Shown: positions 36,323-47,130 of the stretch, piece by piece
Numbering within the stretch: position 1 is the stretch's first letter
How the letters are laid out: every line of letters begins with the position of its first letter
Origin: Epiperipatus broadwayi
Lineage: Eukaryota > Onychophora > Udeonychophora > Euonychophora > Peripatidae
DNA length: 64,000 bases
Reading direction: 5' to 3'
Assembly (NCBI GenBank): GCA_028023455.1
Contig: JAQFVV010000001.1
Coordinates: forward strand, 23,569,901-23,633,900
Position numbers and translations under genes: made by a program
The notes under the pieces: generated by a model
Seen by the model: the letters and a program-made list of their open reading frames with translations, nothing else
What the model was told of the DNA's origin: nothing
The model's database searches: none

Positions 36323-39300
36323 TGTAAATATCGATAAATCTATCTATATTTTAAAAATCATTAGTTGTTATTAAAAAAAACTCTTTGATTTGATGTTTAT
36401 ATATGAAGTATTATTATAGTTTATGGTTATTAGTTATAGTTGTTCGGATATATTATTTTATTTATTAGTTAATGGTACATCACTGTGAATATTTAATTAT
36501 TAAAGATAAATAAAGACATATAAATTGTTGATTATAAAAAAGATTTTATTTGTAGTGATTATTAAAAAATGCAATATTATTATTTATGTATATATATATT
36601 TTAAAAGCTGTCAAATAAATTTTCGATTTAATATTTTTTTATATGGTTAATATTTTTTTTTGAATGTTAATTGTTTAAAATAAAACATATGTAACAATGG
36701 TTTTCAAAACAGCATTTGCTAGCACATGGACCAACAGCAACAACAAAAAAAGCCAACTGAAGGATAAAAATTTGTTGTACTTTGTTTCTTTGAAATTGCC
36801 ATTCTTAAGAATAGTGGAATAAGATAAATTTCTGTTATAAATACATAAACAATGACTGGCTAATATATATATATATCACAGCCAGGGAGCTGCGCCATTT
36901 CCTTTTCTTTATTTCAAAGGCAGTTTAAAAAAAAAAAAAACTAAGCAAATTTCAACACATGAATTTCATCGCGTCTGAAGCTGAAATTTGATATAGCTAT
37001 CTGGAATCTATAATGGTCAATTTAATAATAATCTGGAGGTAACTAAAATTAATTAATATATTGGATTCAACATGACAATTATTATTTTTTTTTTTAAGGA
37101 GAGAAATTTTAAAAAAATGAGAAGTATATATGTGCATTTGGAAACCAATAATTTTTTCTAACATGGTATTTCTTCAATTTAACTTTAGATAGAATGCATT
37201 CTAATATTAAACAAATAAAGGAATAAAACAATGAAACAAGTTGACTTTTGAAAAGAAAAATAAACAAGTAAAACTTTGAAAGGTAGTAAATAATTTTACT
37301 AATATAAATGATATATATATATATATATATTGTAACAAGGTGCGGACTGAGGAGAGCCAATGGTCCGCCAAAGGTTACAAGATAAATGGATATAGATATT
37401 ACTAACACTATCAACTAATAAAGTTATTAATAATTGTAAATACTAATATTAAATGGTGGTGGGAATAATTCAATATTAACAGTATGTTATTCGTATATTT
37501 ATTTGTAGCTAGTTGTTATTTGTTTAATTTTAAAAGTGGGGAAAAACTTCGTAAAACTCGTGCTTTATTGGAGTGTTTGTGGCATGCGAGTATATATATG
37601 TGCATGATTGATATATTTCAAGTAGATGGCCAGTTAAAGCAAAATGAGATCTCTCTAAAATACAAACGCAGGTTTTATTACAATGGCGACCGCGATGACG
37701 TAGTCATAGTCCAGTTGGGTGACGCAACCGGAGAATTTCGAGGGATGGAATCACGGAAAGGGACGTGGAAAGGACGAGAAGAGAGGGGATATAAAAGAAA
37801 ATAAATAGGGGATATTTTTCTTCTTCCACGGGGGCAGAGAACGAGAGAGAAAATAAAGAAACATATCATGCATCGAGTGGGGTAAAAACCTTTCACTTGA
37901 CAGGCGATGAAGGCCTGCCCTACGATCCCGAATGTGCTGCAAAAAGGATAGTTAAAGAATGCCGAATTCCAGTCATCGACGGCAAGGAACAATGATAGCT
38001 ACGGGGAAACTAACTATGAGATCGTCCAGTTTTAAAGCCATTGACATCGCCAGACATACACCTTTGAAATGCCTAAATTCCCGGGAATGTTAAGGTAACG
38101 TGAACTATATTATTTGCTTATCGATTTGCTATTAAAACACAATCCGAGTCTTATACGGATTGCGTCATCCATCGGAACTTTGAAATAACTTAAATTCTCT
38201 ATATTTAAAACATGTTTCAATAAAACTTTCAAACTACAAAGTCCAGGGAAGCAATTTAATAAAAGAACATTAATAATATGTTGCTTTGCCTATAAAGATC
38301 CAAAGAATAAAATGCTTAATCTGTACGTGTGTGTATGCTTGACATTCTATGAAGCACGAATTATGAATAATGGCAGGTCAATTAAATAAATCCTAACCTT
38401 CTTATTTTATAATAAATTGTTTTAATGTTATGAATATCTGTGAATATTTTTTTTTTTATGCTTTGATTTATATTATTTTAATAAGATTCATAGTTATAGC
38501 GCTAAAGATTTCATAATTAATATAAAATGTATACTCTACCTTGAACAACCGGTATGGAGGAATTTAGGGTGGGGTAGCGAGCGCACTCATCTGAAATTAA
38601 ACGGGAATTCCCCTGTTGCGCAGAGAAAATCTAATCGATAAGATGGGATTTCTATAATCGTTTTTTTTTTTTTAGATAGACAGAAATTTGGTTATGTATA
38701 TCCATCCACCTTCAGTTAAAAGAAAGTAGTGTCAGAATCCATAGTTCCCGTCCACGGTCCAATGACCACCACCCCTGAGATGAGCTAGGCTAGTTAACAC
38801 CCCTCCCCCCTTAAATCACAGGAAAAGGCAAAGTGAGAGTAAATATCTATCGAGTCGCTATCGGGGTATATGCTGCATTTATAGAGTCCCGCGGTGTAAT
38901 TCTTATTTGTTCATCGCAAATAGGTTTGGCGCTTGGAAGCAAACACGCTATCCATAAATATGCCCGGGGATCATGCAGAGAGGGAAAAATTTATATATAT
39001 AAGGTTAAATCTTAACTTAACCATAGCCATTTTTATGAATTTACTAATACGACCCTTCCGCGGGCAAAGCGGTTCGTTATAATATATATATTTGAGATTG
39101 ATATTTTTTTTTACTTTTATTTTTAATTATAAAAATAAAACATTTTTATAAATATCATTCTATTCAATTCAAGCATCTTATTTTCTAAAAACAACAAACA
39201 TTTAACGAATGTTAAAGTTAATTCTTAGGTAATTTAAAATTTTAAAATATAGCGTATAGATTTGGGTTGCATATGAGTTGTTATATATATATTAATAAAT

Positions 39301-40185
39301 GAAATTTATATTCTTAAATTTTATTAGAAATTTTTTTTATATTTATTTATCTATTTTCGTTTTTTTTTTTTTTTTTTAACTTCATATAATAATTCTTATG
39401 CAGACCTAAACAATAATTTTTATATTTGCTGGATATAATATATATATTTTTTAATTTTGGATATTTGAAAAATATAAATATGGATTTGTGTTTATATTAA
39501 TGCATACTTGTTAAGCACAAATATGTCTTTATCTATTTAATATATATATACTTATTGCAAGTATATATGTATATATTTTTTTGTATTTGGGTTTGTATTT
39601 GAAACATTGATACTACCTAAAATTAAACCATAATATAAAAATAAAGGATGTACTATTTGTTTTATAAGTAATGCCTTTGTAATTTATTTGAAAGAGTATT
39701 AATATTTTATTCTTATTTTTCTTTTAGTACCAGAGTCATTATGAAATTAATTGAATTCACAATTTAATAGAGGATAACTTCCTATTTCACTTATTATTTA
39801 TTCTTTAAGTTACTTACACATATTATTATTCATTGATATGTTTAGATATACATAAATTTACTTATTGGATGTGTATATTGGATTTAATAGAATTCCCATA
39901 TATTTGACTAGTTAGTCATATCAATCTTGAGAATAAATTATAAGGATAGATCTCATTGCTCTGTATGATTTTAGATTTATTTCATGTATAGCTAGTTGGA
40001 AGGGCATATAAACAATTTATTTAAAAATAACTGGGATAATTTTATCTTTCTTCATTTAAATTATATAATCTATTATATTAGGCTTTCTCAACAATTGGAT
40101 TCATTTAGATTACATATATTCCATTACATTTATCATCCAATGTTTGAAGTATTATTTTCTTTTCATATATTGACGTTCCATTACA
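36323..40185 (+). repeat. Left LTR (interrupted)
   Basis: Segments 36323-37330 and 39082-40185 align end to end with 44339-46454. I estimate a few percent divergence: scattered substitutions (for example ATCGATAA against ATTGATAA at the start) and one indel of about 30 bp near 36755, where the right LTR has an added ATTATTATTATTAAGATAG. No gene is supported within it; the frames at 37109-37414 and 39996-40190 recur in the right LTR only because the LTRs are copies. Confidence 0.85.
37331..39081 (+). mobile_element. GC-richer 1.75-kb insertion in the left LTR, probable solo LTR
   Basis: The right LTR has simple (TA)n at the matching site (45350-45367), so this segment is an insertion. It begins TGTAACAAGG and ends CGTTATAA, giving short, imperfect inverted ends of TGTAAC type, as in many LTRs; the flanks are TA repeats, so a target duplication is not readable. 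Its base composition is visibly richer in GC, with CpGs, than anything near it. Features include a 5'-terminal hairpin (GTGCGGAC/GTCCGCC), a CRE-like TGACGTAG (37696), and GGGATATAAAAG (37786), a good TATA box. The 106-codon frame at 37484-37804 shows no domain and overlaps the presumed promoter, so I do not call it a gene. Alternatives are a non-autonomous DNA element or a TRIM. Confidence 0.6.
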
Positions 40186-40482
40186 TTTGATGTATAATAT
40201 GTTTATATGATATATTTTCCATTACATTTGGCACCACAAACTGTAGGTCCCAGTTAACTGATGATTGGTATAATGGAGTAAAAGTACGTTCCATTACATT
40301 TGGATGCCACAACGTGGTCAGCATAATATGTTTGTTCAATTTTCCATTACATTTGGTGCCTCAAAGTTAGGGGCTTGGTTAACTAATGATTATTGTTGCA
40401 AAAGTTCATATGTTTATTTTCATTTGAGATCATATATACATTGTCCATTACATTTGGAGCAACAACTAGGGCTCGAAACAAG
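40186..40482 (+). repeat. Tandem array of primer-binding-site-like units
   Basis: The LTR end TTCCATTACATT recurs next to TGG-initiated sequences at 40229 (TGGCACCACAAACTGTAGGT), 40301 (TGGATGCCACAACGTGGTCA), 40354 (TGGTGCCTCAAAGTTAGGGG) and 40455 (TGGAGCAACAACTAGGGCTC). The first junction at 40186 reads TTTGATG instead. All resemble the known tRNA-Lys-type primer site TGGCGCCCAACGTGGGGC, each changed differently. Reverse transcription of LTR elements starts on such a site by annealing of the tRNA 3' end; here several are lined up at uneven steps of 40-100 bp. Confidence 0.6.
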
Positions 40483-42159
40483 CTAATTAGGGCTTGAAAT
40501 ACACCACATACCTGAGAGATGTGTAGTATATATATATATATATTGATGTGAGATGTATAGCTTAAAGAAAGAGAAGCATTTTTGTGTGTTTAATTTTTTT
40601 TATATAAATGGAAATATTTTGGCCTTATGTTTAGATGGTGATGGTTACTGTTATTGCATTTTTTTTATGATGAGAGATAAATACAGTCATGAAACAGCTT
40701 AATTTCAATTTAAAAATTATATTGATGGCATTAAATTATAGAGTAATAATTTAGTCCATAGTTGGAAAATTTATGTTGTCGAAAATCTATAATTTTAAGG
40801 GTTGGATTGGATATTTGATTGTTGGAGTTTGGTTGGTTCTATTGCAAGTATTGATGTTGGATAGGAAATTTTTGTCATTGTCTTGAGGGTATGATGTATT
40901 CATGTCACTTGTGACTGATTGATCTCATTTACTGCTCCAACCCAATTTGTGATGTTAGTTATTATTTATCATGAAGCAGTTAACAGTAGCCCTGGCATGA
41001 TTTTACCTCTAAGACTCCAGAGAGAGTAAAGTATAGTTCTTTTTGATATATGTATAATATTTGCCTCTAAGACTCCCAAAGATGAGCAAGGAAATATTTT
41101 ATAAATAATAGCCCCTAAGATTTAGATATAAGCAGGGCAGTGCAATAGTGTTTGTAGAAAACTATTATGGGTTGTAGTAGCTTAGAGAGACTGAAATGTG
41201 ATGATCATCTGAGTGTTCATGGAACGTATGCTTTATGAGCAGTGATTGAATTCTTTTATCTATCTCAAAATTGTGAAATGCTAATCATTCTTTTGGCTGT
41301 CAGTATCTGTCAGATCTTTAGAGGAATAGATGAGTATATAACCTAAATATATATAGCACCAAACTTAGGGATCCGGTTAATTGGTTATTGTTGGTGACAA
41401 ATAATTTATTACATTTGATTATCAATTAAGGCTTGAAAACAAACATATCAATGTTTTATTTTCCATTATAAGTGACTTTTAAACATGAAGTTCAATTAGT
41501 GAATGTTTGTTGATGATAAACTGCATTAGTACAATTTTAGTAAAATGTTTCAGGCACAAAAGTTAATAATTAGTGAAGTTGATTTTTTTTTTATCTATAT
41601 AAAATGGTATTAAGTTTTAAGGTCCAGTAAATTTATAGGCATCAATTTAATAATTTTATGCTTAACTACCATTATCTTGAGTGCAAAAGTTATCTCACAA
41701 TATTATTGAATTAGTTATTTTCAAGGCATGTGAACATTTTATTATATTTTAAATATTTCGACGTTATATTGAATTTGATATGAAATTTCCACATTTCAAT
41801 ATTGTGTAAGGGTAGAATCTTCCTTATCATTATATATAAATAAATGTTAGTTAGTGATCTCAGTTGTTACTCTCTCTCTATATATATATATATTTTGGAG
41901 AAATTTGTTGATGTTATGGTGATAGATGAGATTTTTTTATATAAACCAAGAAGTTCATGAGTTCAAACAACTAAAATTTATATTGTTGGATAGCTACTAT
42001 GTATAATAAAATTAAAAGGCTTGTATTTTGCTTAGTTGAGTAATTGCTTGTTGGGATAATGATTGGAGATGGTGAGCCCTTGATCTGTGGTAATTATTAC
42101 ATAAAAATATATCTTAGATTTTTTTTGTTTGAGTATATAATATTGCATTTATAGTCATA
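40483..42159 (+). other. Leader region of the LTR element
   Basis: Non-coding by eye. The part 40980-41330 matches 20780-21080. Two further degenerate pieces, ACCAAACTTAGGGATCCGG (41358) and TTATTACATTTGATTATCAA (41408), look like extra decayed primer-site units. A (TC)n(TA)n tract lies at about 41872-41891. Confidence 0.45.
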
Positions 42160-44117
42160 ATGGATAACAGTAATGAAATGCCAGTTAGTGGTAATTTAGA
42201 TGTAAGGAATTTAATGGAGAAACCAATAACTTCTGAGCTAGTTGCTGATAATCATCAAAAGGAGAATGAAATGATAGTTGATAAATATACAGATAGTATG
42301 TGGGAATCTATACATCGTATATTTGAGGAGAGAATCCAAATAATTGATAAATATATTGATAAGTTCAATAGGTTGATGGAAGAAGGGATATAGAAAATAT
42401 GTCTTGAAGTAATTAATAAATCTGTTGAAGTGATTAGTACAGATTTGACAATGAATAAGGAACCCATTAATTTAATTAATAAATATGTGATAGAAAATAA
42501 GCAAATTGTTGAAATAATAAGTAAAGAAAGTCCACAAGTTATTAATGAAAATATTAACTTGTATAATAGTTTGACAGAAGAAAATAAAGATACTGTCAAG
42601 TTAGTTAATAAAGATGTGTATGATAATAAATCATTTGTTAATTTGGTAGATGATAGTGTTATGAGATTAGACACAAAAGTTGATAAAAAAAATGGAAGAA
42701 TATAAAGAACTCATAGACATGACTAGTGAAAATATTAATGAAAATGAAGAGTGTGTTAAAATAGTTGATAAATCCTTAGAAATAAAATTAAATTCACAAA
42801 AGCAATCAGAAGAAGTAGAATTAAGTTGTGAAAGATTAAAGGACACTGTTGAGAATTTAGAAATTGGACAGTTAGGTTTTCAATGGTTAGACAATAGTAC
42901 TCTAGAGTTAAGAGAAATAAAAATGCATTATAATAAAATGAATGAAGGTGAAGTTGAATTTAGGTTTTCAATGGTTAGACAATAGTACTCTAGAGTTAAG
43001 AGAAATAAAAATGCATTATAATAAAATGAATGAAGGTGAAGTTGAATTAAGTTCACCAGAAAAAATTAAAATTAACTCTCAAAAATTACTAGAAAGAACA
43101 GAATGTGTTTATCAAAGTCAATATAAAGAACAGTATCATGGTAATTTTGTGTGCTACAAAGAAAGCATATTTATATATATATTAGAACATAAATATTTGA
43201 GTGGTAATTTGTACCATTGTTGCAATAGAAATGACTTATTTTACAAGTATGCCAGCAGGACAAATTTAGTAAGATATATCTTATTGAAATTTGAGAGAAA
43301 TATAAAGGTAAAGAAATCTAAAGAGAATTTTCTTTATGAAAATTGTAATAGAAGGATGAAAGTAGGCAAAGCAAAAGTTAAACTTAAAGTTGTAGAAGGA
43401 ATGATAAATAATATTGATTTTCTTAGAGAGAATATTGACAAGGAAAGAGATGTAGGGAAAGCAAAGGTAAAATTTAAAAGAATGAGTAAAAAGATATTTG
43501 ATTTGAATCTTGGTAAAAAGAGGATTGATGAGGAAAAAGAAATTGGCAAAGCCAAAATTAAATTTAAAATAATAAGTGATGATGTGATTAGTAAAAATTT
43601 TCTTCGAGAAAATATAGCTAAGAAAAGAGATTTAAATAAACCTAAAGTTAAACTGAAAAGAATTAATATAGAACAGAATGATTTTCAGAAATTTTTTAAT
43701 GCTGAAGTTGTATTACATCAATCTGATTTGCAATTTTTAAAGGATTATTTAGAAAATTTGAATGAATACCATTCAAAATTGCCCAAAGTATTGTTTTCAA
43801 TTGAACATAGAACAAGTGAAGTAAATCAAAGACTTACTCAAGTCGATGACGTTTTTCAGGATAGTCAAATGAAAGGTAATATATTATCTGATAAAATAGC
43901 AACTGTTATTGATAAAATTAAGAGTTATGTTAGTGCTTATGATCAAGTTAGTATTTATGTAAAGAATATAGAGGCAAAATCTAAGGAGATCATAACAAAA
44001 TCTTTAGATGCTGATCCCAAAATTATTCTAAAGCAATTGAATTATACCAAAATATTATATAAAAATCTTGTAAATCAAAGCAAACTTCTTCACGGGGTTC
44101 AACAAACTGAAAATTAA
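42160..44117 (+). pseudogene. Repetitive coiled-coil ORF of the LTR element (gag-like position, broken)
   Basis: Frames 42160-42705 (one TAG at 42391), 42680-42985 and 42942-44117 join into about 640 codons once two lesions are recognised: a one-base shift in the A run at 42684-42691, and an 88-bp tandem duplication at 42872-43047. The N-terminal third has repeats of the form IxxxNKxxVxxVNK, rich in N, K, E and I and likely helical. Then comes a Cys/His/Tyr-rich segment (YHCCNRNDLFYKYA). From 43362 there are three and a half 30-residue repeats (VGKAKVKFKR...FLRENIDKERD), and last a coiled-coil-like C-terminus. No gag capsid, zinc-knuckle or enzyme motif is visible. Its position just after the leader suggests a structural gag-like protein; that is inference. 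Minus-strand frames here are shadows. Confidence 0.6.
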
Positions 44118-44338
44118 AAGGCACTTTCGATTTTTTTTTAAAGAAAACTTGGACAAAGATCTAGATAATCTGAAAGATAGATATGAACAAATGAATATGG
44201 TTATTAGTAAGAAAAGTAATATTCTTTAAACCATGTTAGTCCTTAGAAAGATTACAAATTTGAGAAGTATTTTTTTTTATATCTCATAATTCATTAGTTA
44301 TTTGCAAAGACATTTTTTTTTGGTGGATTAGGGGATAT
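44118..44338 (+). other. 3' internal region with possible polypurine tract
   Basis: A further coiled-coil-like reading follows the stop at 44115 (LDNLKDRYEQMNM around 44162-44200), so the ORF may once have been longer. The last 16 bases before the LTR, GGTGGATTAGGGGATA, are purine-rich but not a strong polypurine tract. Confidence 0.4.
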
Positions 44339-46454
44339 TGTAAATATTGATAAATCTATCTATATTTTAAAAATCATTTGTTGTTATTAAAAAAAATATC
44401 TCTTGATTTGATGTTTATATATGAAGTATTATTATTGTTTATGGTTATTAGTTATAGTTGTTTGGATATATTATTTTATTTATTAGTTAATGGTACATCG
44501 CTGTGAATATTTAATTATTAAAGATAAATAAAGACATAAATTGTTGATTATAAAAAAGATTATTTTATTTGTAGTGATTATTAAAAAATGCAATATTATT
44601 ATTTATGTATATATATATTTTAAAAGCTGTCAAATAAATTTTCGATTTAATATTTTTTTATATGGTTAATATTTTTTTTTTGAATGTTAATTGTTTAAAA
44701 TAAAACATATGTAACAATGGTTTTCAAAACAGCATTTGCTAGCATGTGGAACAACAGCAACAACAAAAGAAGCCATTATTATTATTAAGATAGTGATTAA
44801 ACAAACTGAAGGATAAAAATTTGTTGTACTTTGTTTCTTTGAAATTGCCATTCTTAAGAATAGTGGAATAAGATAAATTTCTGTAATAAATACATAAACA
44901 ATGACTGGCTAATATATATATCACAGCCAGGGAGCTGTGCCATTTCCTTTTATTTATTTCAAAGGCAGTTTAAAAAGAAAAACTAAGCAAATTTCAACAC
45001 ATGAATTTCATCACGTCTGAAGCTGAAATTTGATATAGCTATCTGGAATCTATAATGGTCAATTTAATAATAATCTTGAGGTAACTAAAATTAATTAATA
45101 TATTGGATTCAACATGGCAATTATTATTATTTTTTTTTAAGGAGAGAAATTTTAAAAAAATGAAGTATATACGTGCATTTGGAAACCAATAATTTTTTCT
45201 AATGTGGTATTTCTTCAATTTAACTTTAGATAGAATGCATTCCAATATTAAATAAATAAAGGAATAAAACAATGAAACAAGTTGACTTTTGAAAAGAAAA
45301 ATAAACAAGTAAAACTTTGAAAGGTAGTAAATAATTTTACTAATATAAATGATATATATATATATATTTGAGATCGATATTTTTTTTTACTTTTATTTTT
45401 AATTATAAAAATAAAACATTTTTATAAATATCATTCTATTCAATTCAAGTGTCTTATTTTCTAAAAACAACAAACATTTAACGAATGTTAAAGTTAATTC
45501 TTAGGTAATTTAAAAATTTAAAATATAGCGTATAGGTTTGGGTTGCATATGAGTTGTTATATATATATATATTAATAAATGAAATTTATATTCTTAAATT
45601 TTATTAGAAAATTTTTTTATATTTATTTATCTATTTTCATTATTTTTTTAACTTCATATAATAATTCTTATGCAGACCTAAACAATAATTTTTATATTTG
45701 CTGGATATAATTTTTTTTTTTTAAATTTTGAATATTTGAAAAATATAAATATGGATTTGTGTTTATATTAATGCATACTTGTTAAGCACAAATAAGTCTT
45801 TATCTATTTAATATATGTACTCATTGCAAGTATATATGTATATTTTTTTTTGTATTTGGGTTTGTATTTGAAACATTGATACTACCTAAAATTAAACCAT
45901 AATATAAAAATAAAGGATGTACTATTTATTTTATAAGTAATGCCTTTGTAATTTATTTGAAAGAGTATTAATATTTTATTCTTATTTTTCTTTTAGTGCC
46001 AGAGTCATTATGAAATTAATTGAATTCACAATTTAATAGAGGATAACTCCCTATTTCACTTATTATTTAGTCTTTAAGTTACTTACACATATTATTATTC
46101 ATTGATATGTTTAGATATACATAAATTTACTTATTGGATGTGTATATTGGATTTAATAGAATTCCCATATATTTGACTAGTTAGTCATATCAATCTTGAG
46201 AATAAATTATAAGGATAGATCTCACTGCTCTGTATGATTTTAGATTTATTTCATGTATAGCTAGTTGGAAGGGCATATAAACAATTTATTTAAAAATAAC
46301 TGGGATAATTTTATCTTTCTTCATTTAAATTATATAATCTATTATATTAGGCTTTCTCAACAATTGGATTCATTTAGATTACATATATTCCATTACATTT
46401 ATCATCCAATGTTTGAAGTATTATTTTCTTCTCATATATTGACGTTCCATTACA
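44339..46454 (+). repeat. Right LTR (2,116 bp, uninterrupted)
   Basis: Starts TGTAAATATTG and ends GACGTTCCATTACA. Colinear with the left LTR except for its nested insertion and small indels. It preserves the empty (TA)n site that shows what was present before the 1.75-kb insertion. Confidence 0.85.
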
Positions 46455-47130
46455 TTTTTTTTTTTTTTTTTTAAAACTATCCTCTTCCCCCTCCCACTTT
46501 AACTAAAATAAAAAAAAAAAAAAAAAAAATTTTTATTTAAAAAAAAAAAAAAAATAATTATTAATTTATTTTTTTTTTTTTTTATTTTTTATATAAAAAA
46601 AAAATAAATTTTTTTTTAAAAAAAAAAAAATAAAATATTTTTTTAAAAAAAAATTTTTTTTTTTTTTTTTTAAAATTATAATAAAATAAATTTTTTTTTC
46701 TCTTACAACCAAAACCCAAAATAACCAAAAAAAATATTTTATTTTTTTTGTTTTTTTTCATATTTTTCATTTCCCAAACAAAAAAAAAAGAGCATAGATA
46801 GAAGATTTATAAAATATTATAAAAAAAAAAAAATTTTATATATTTTTTTTTTTTTTTTCCTTTAATTTTATATAAATATTTATAATTTTATTTTTAAATT
46901 TTATAATTTTTATATTTTAATAAAAAGGAGGACAAAATCTCACTTTTATATAAAAAAATGAAGGAGTTAAATATTTTTTACTCAAAAAAAAACCCATTAA
47001 AAATAATTTTTTTTTTCCAATAACAACCCCTCCTTCTCAACAAAAAAAACACCAAGATATTTAAACAGATTTTAAATTTTAAAATAAAAAATTTTAAAAA
47101 AAAAAATTTTTAAAAATTTTTTTTCCTTTT
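46455..47130. other. Homopolymer-rich tract, likely sequencing or assembly fault
   Basis: Long A and T runs alternate with only occasional C/G patches (CCTCTTCCCCCTCCCAC at about 46480). The texture is unlike the rest of the window and starts abruptly in the poly-T after the LTR end. The 62-codon minus-strand frame is a run of K and F codons and is not a gene. Confidence 0.6.

Larger units (their letters stand above)
36323..46454 (+). mobile_element. Large non-autonomous LTR retrotransposon with nested insertion
   Basis: Two long direct repeats (36323-40185 and 44339-46454) bound a 4.15-kb internal region. Both begin TGTAAATAT and end TTCCATTACA, that is TG...CA. Without the nested insertion (37331-39081) the left repeat is about 2,112 bp against 2,116 bp on the right. 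Inside follow a primer-binding-site-like array, a long leader, one broken repetitive ORF (42160-44117) and a G/A-rich stretch GGTGGATTAGGGGATA just before the right LTR, at the expected polypurine-tract position. No reverse transcriptase, RNase H or integrase motif is visible. The leader resembles that of the decayed gag-pol element at 20-24 kb, a possible autonomous relative. Target duplication cannot be tested because TA and poly-T tracts flank the ends. Confidence 0.75.

Noticed and set aside
37484-37804. 106-codon ORF in the GC-richer insertion
   Set aside because: It overlaps a probable promoter (TATA at 37786) and shows no conserved domain; an opposing frame (37678-37992) is equally open, as expected where GC is higher.
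40186-40482. CRISPR-like array of short repeats and spacers
   Set aside because: Repeat steps are uneven, the setting is eukaryotic, and the shared unit equals the LTR end plus primer-site sequence.
42255-42674. 139-codon minus-strand ORF
   Set aside because: It is antisense to the repetitive ORF of the LTR element; the sense frame has consistent repeats.
46582-46770. 62-codon minus-strand ORF
   Set aside because: Made of lysine and phenylalanine codons from homopolymer runs in suspect sequence.
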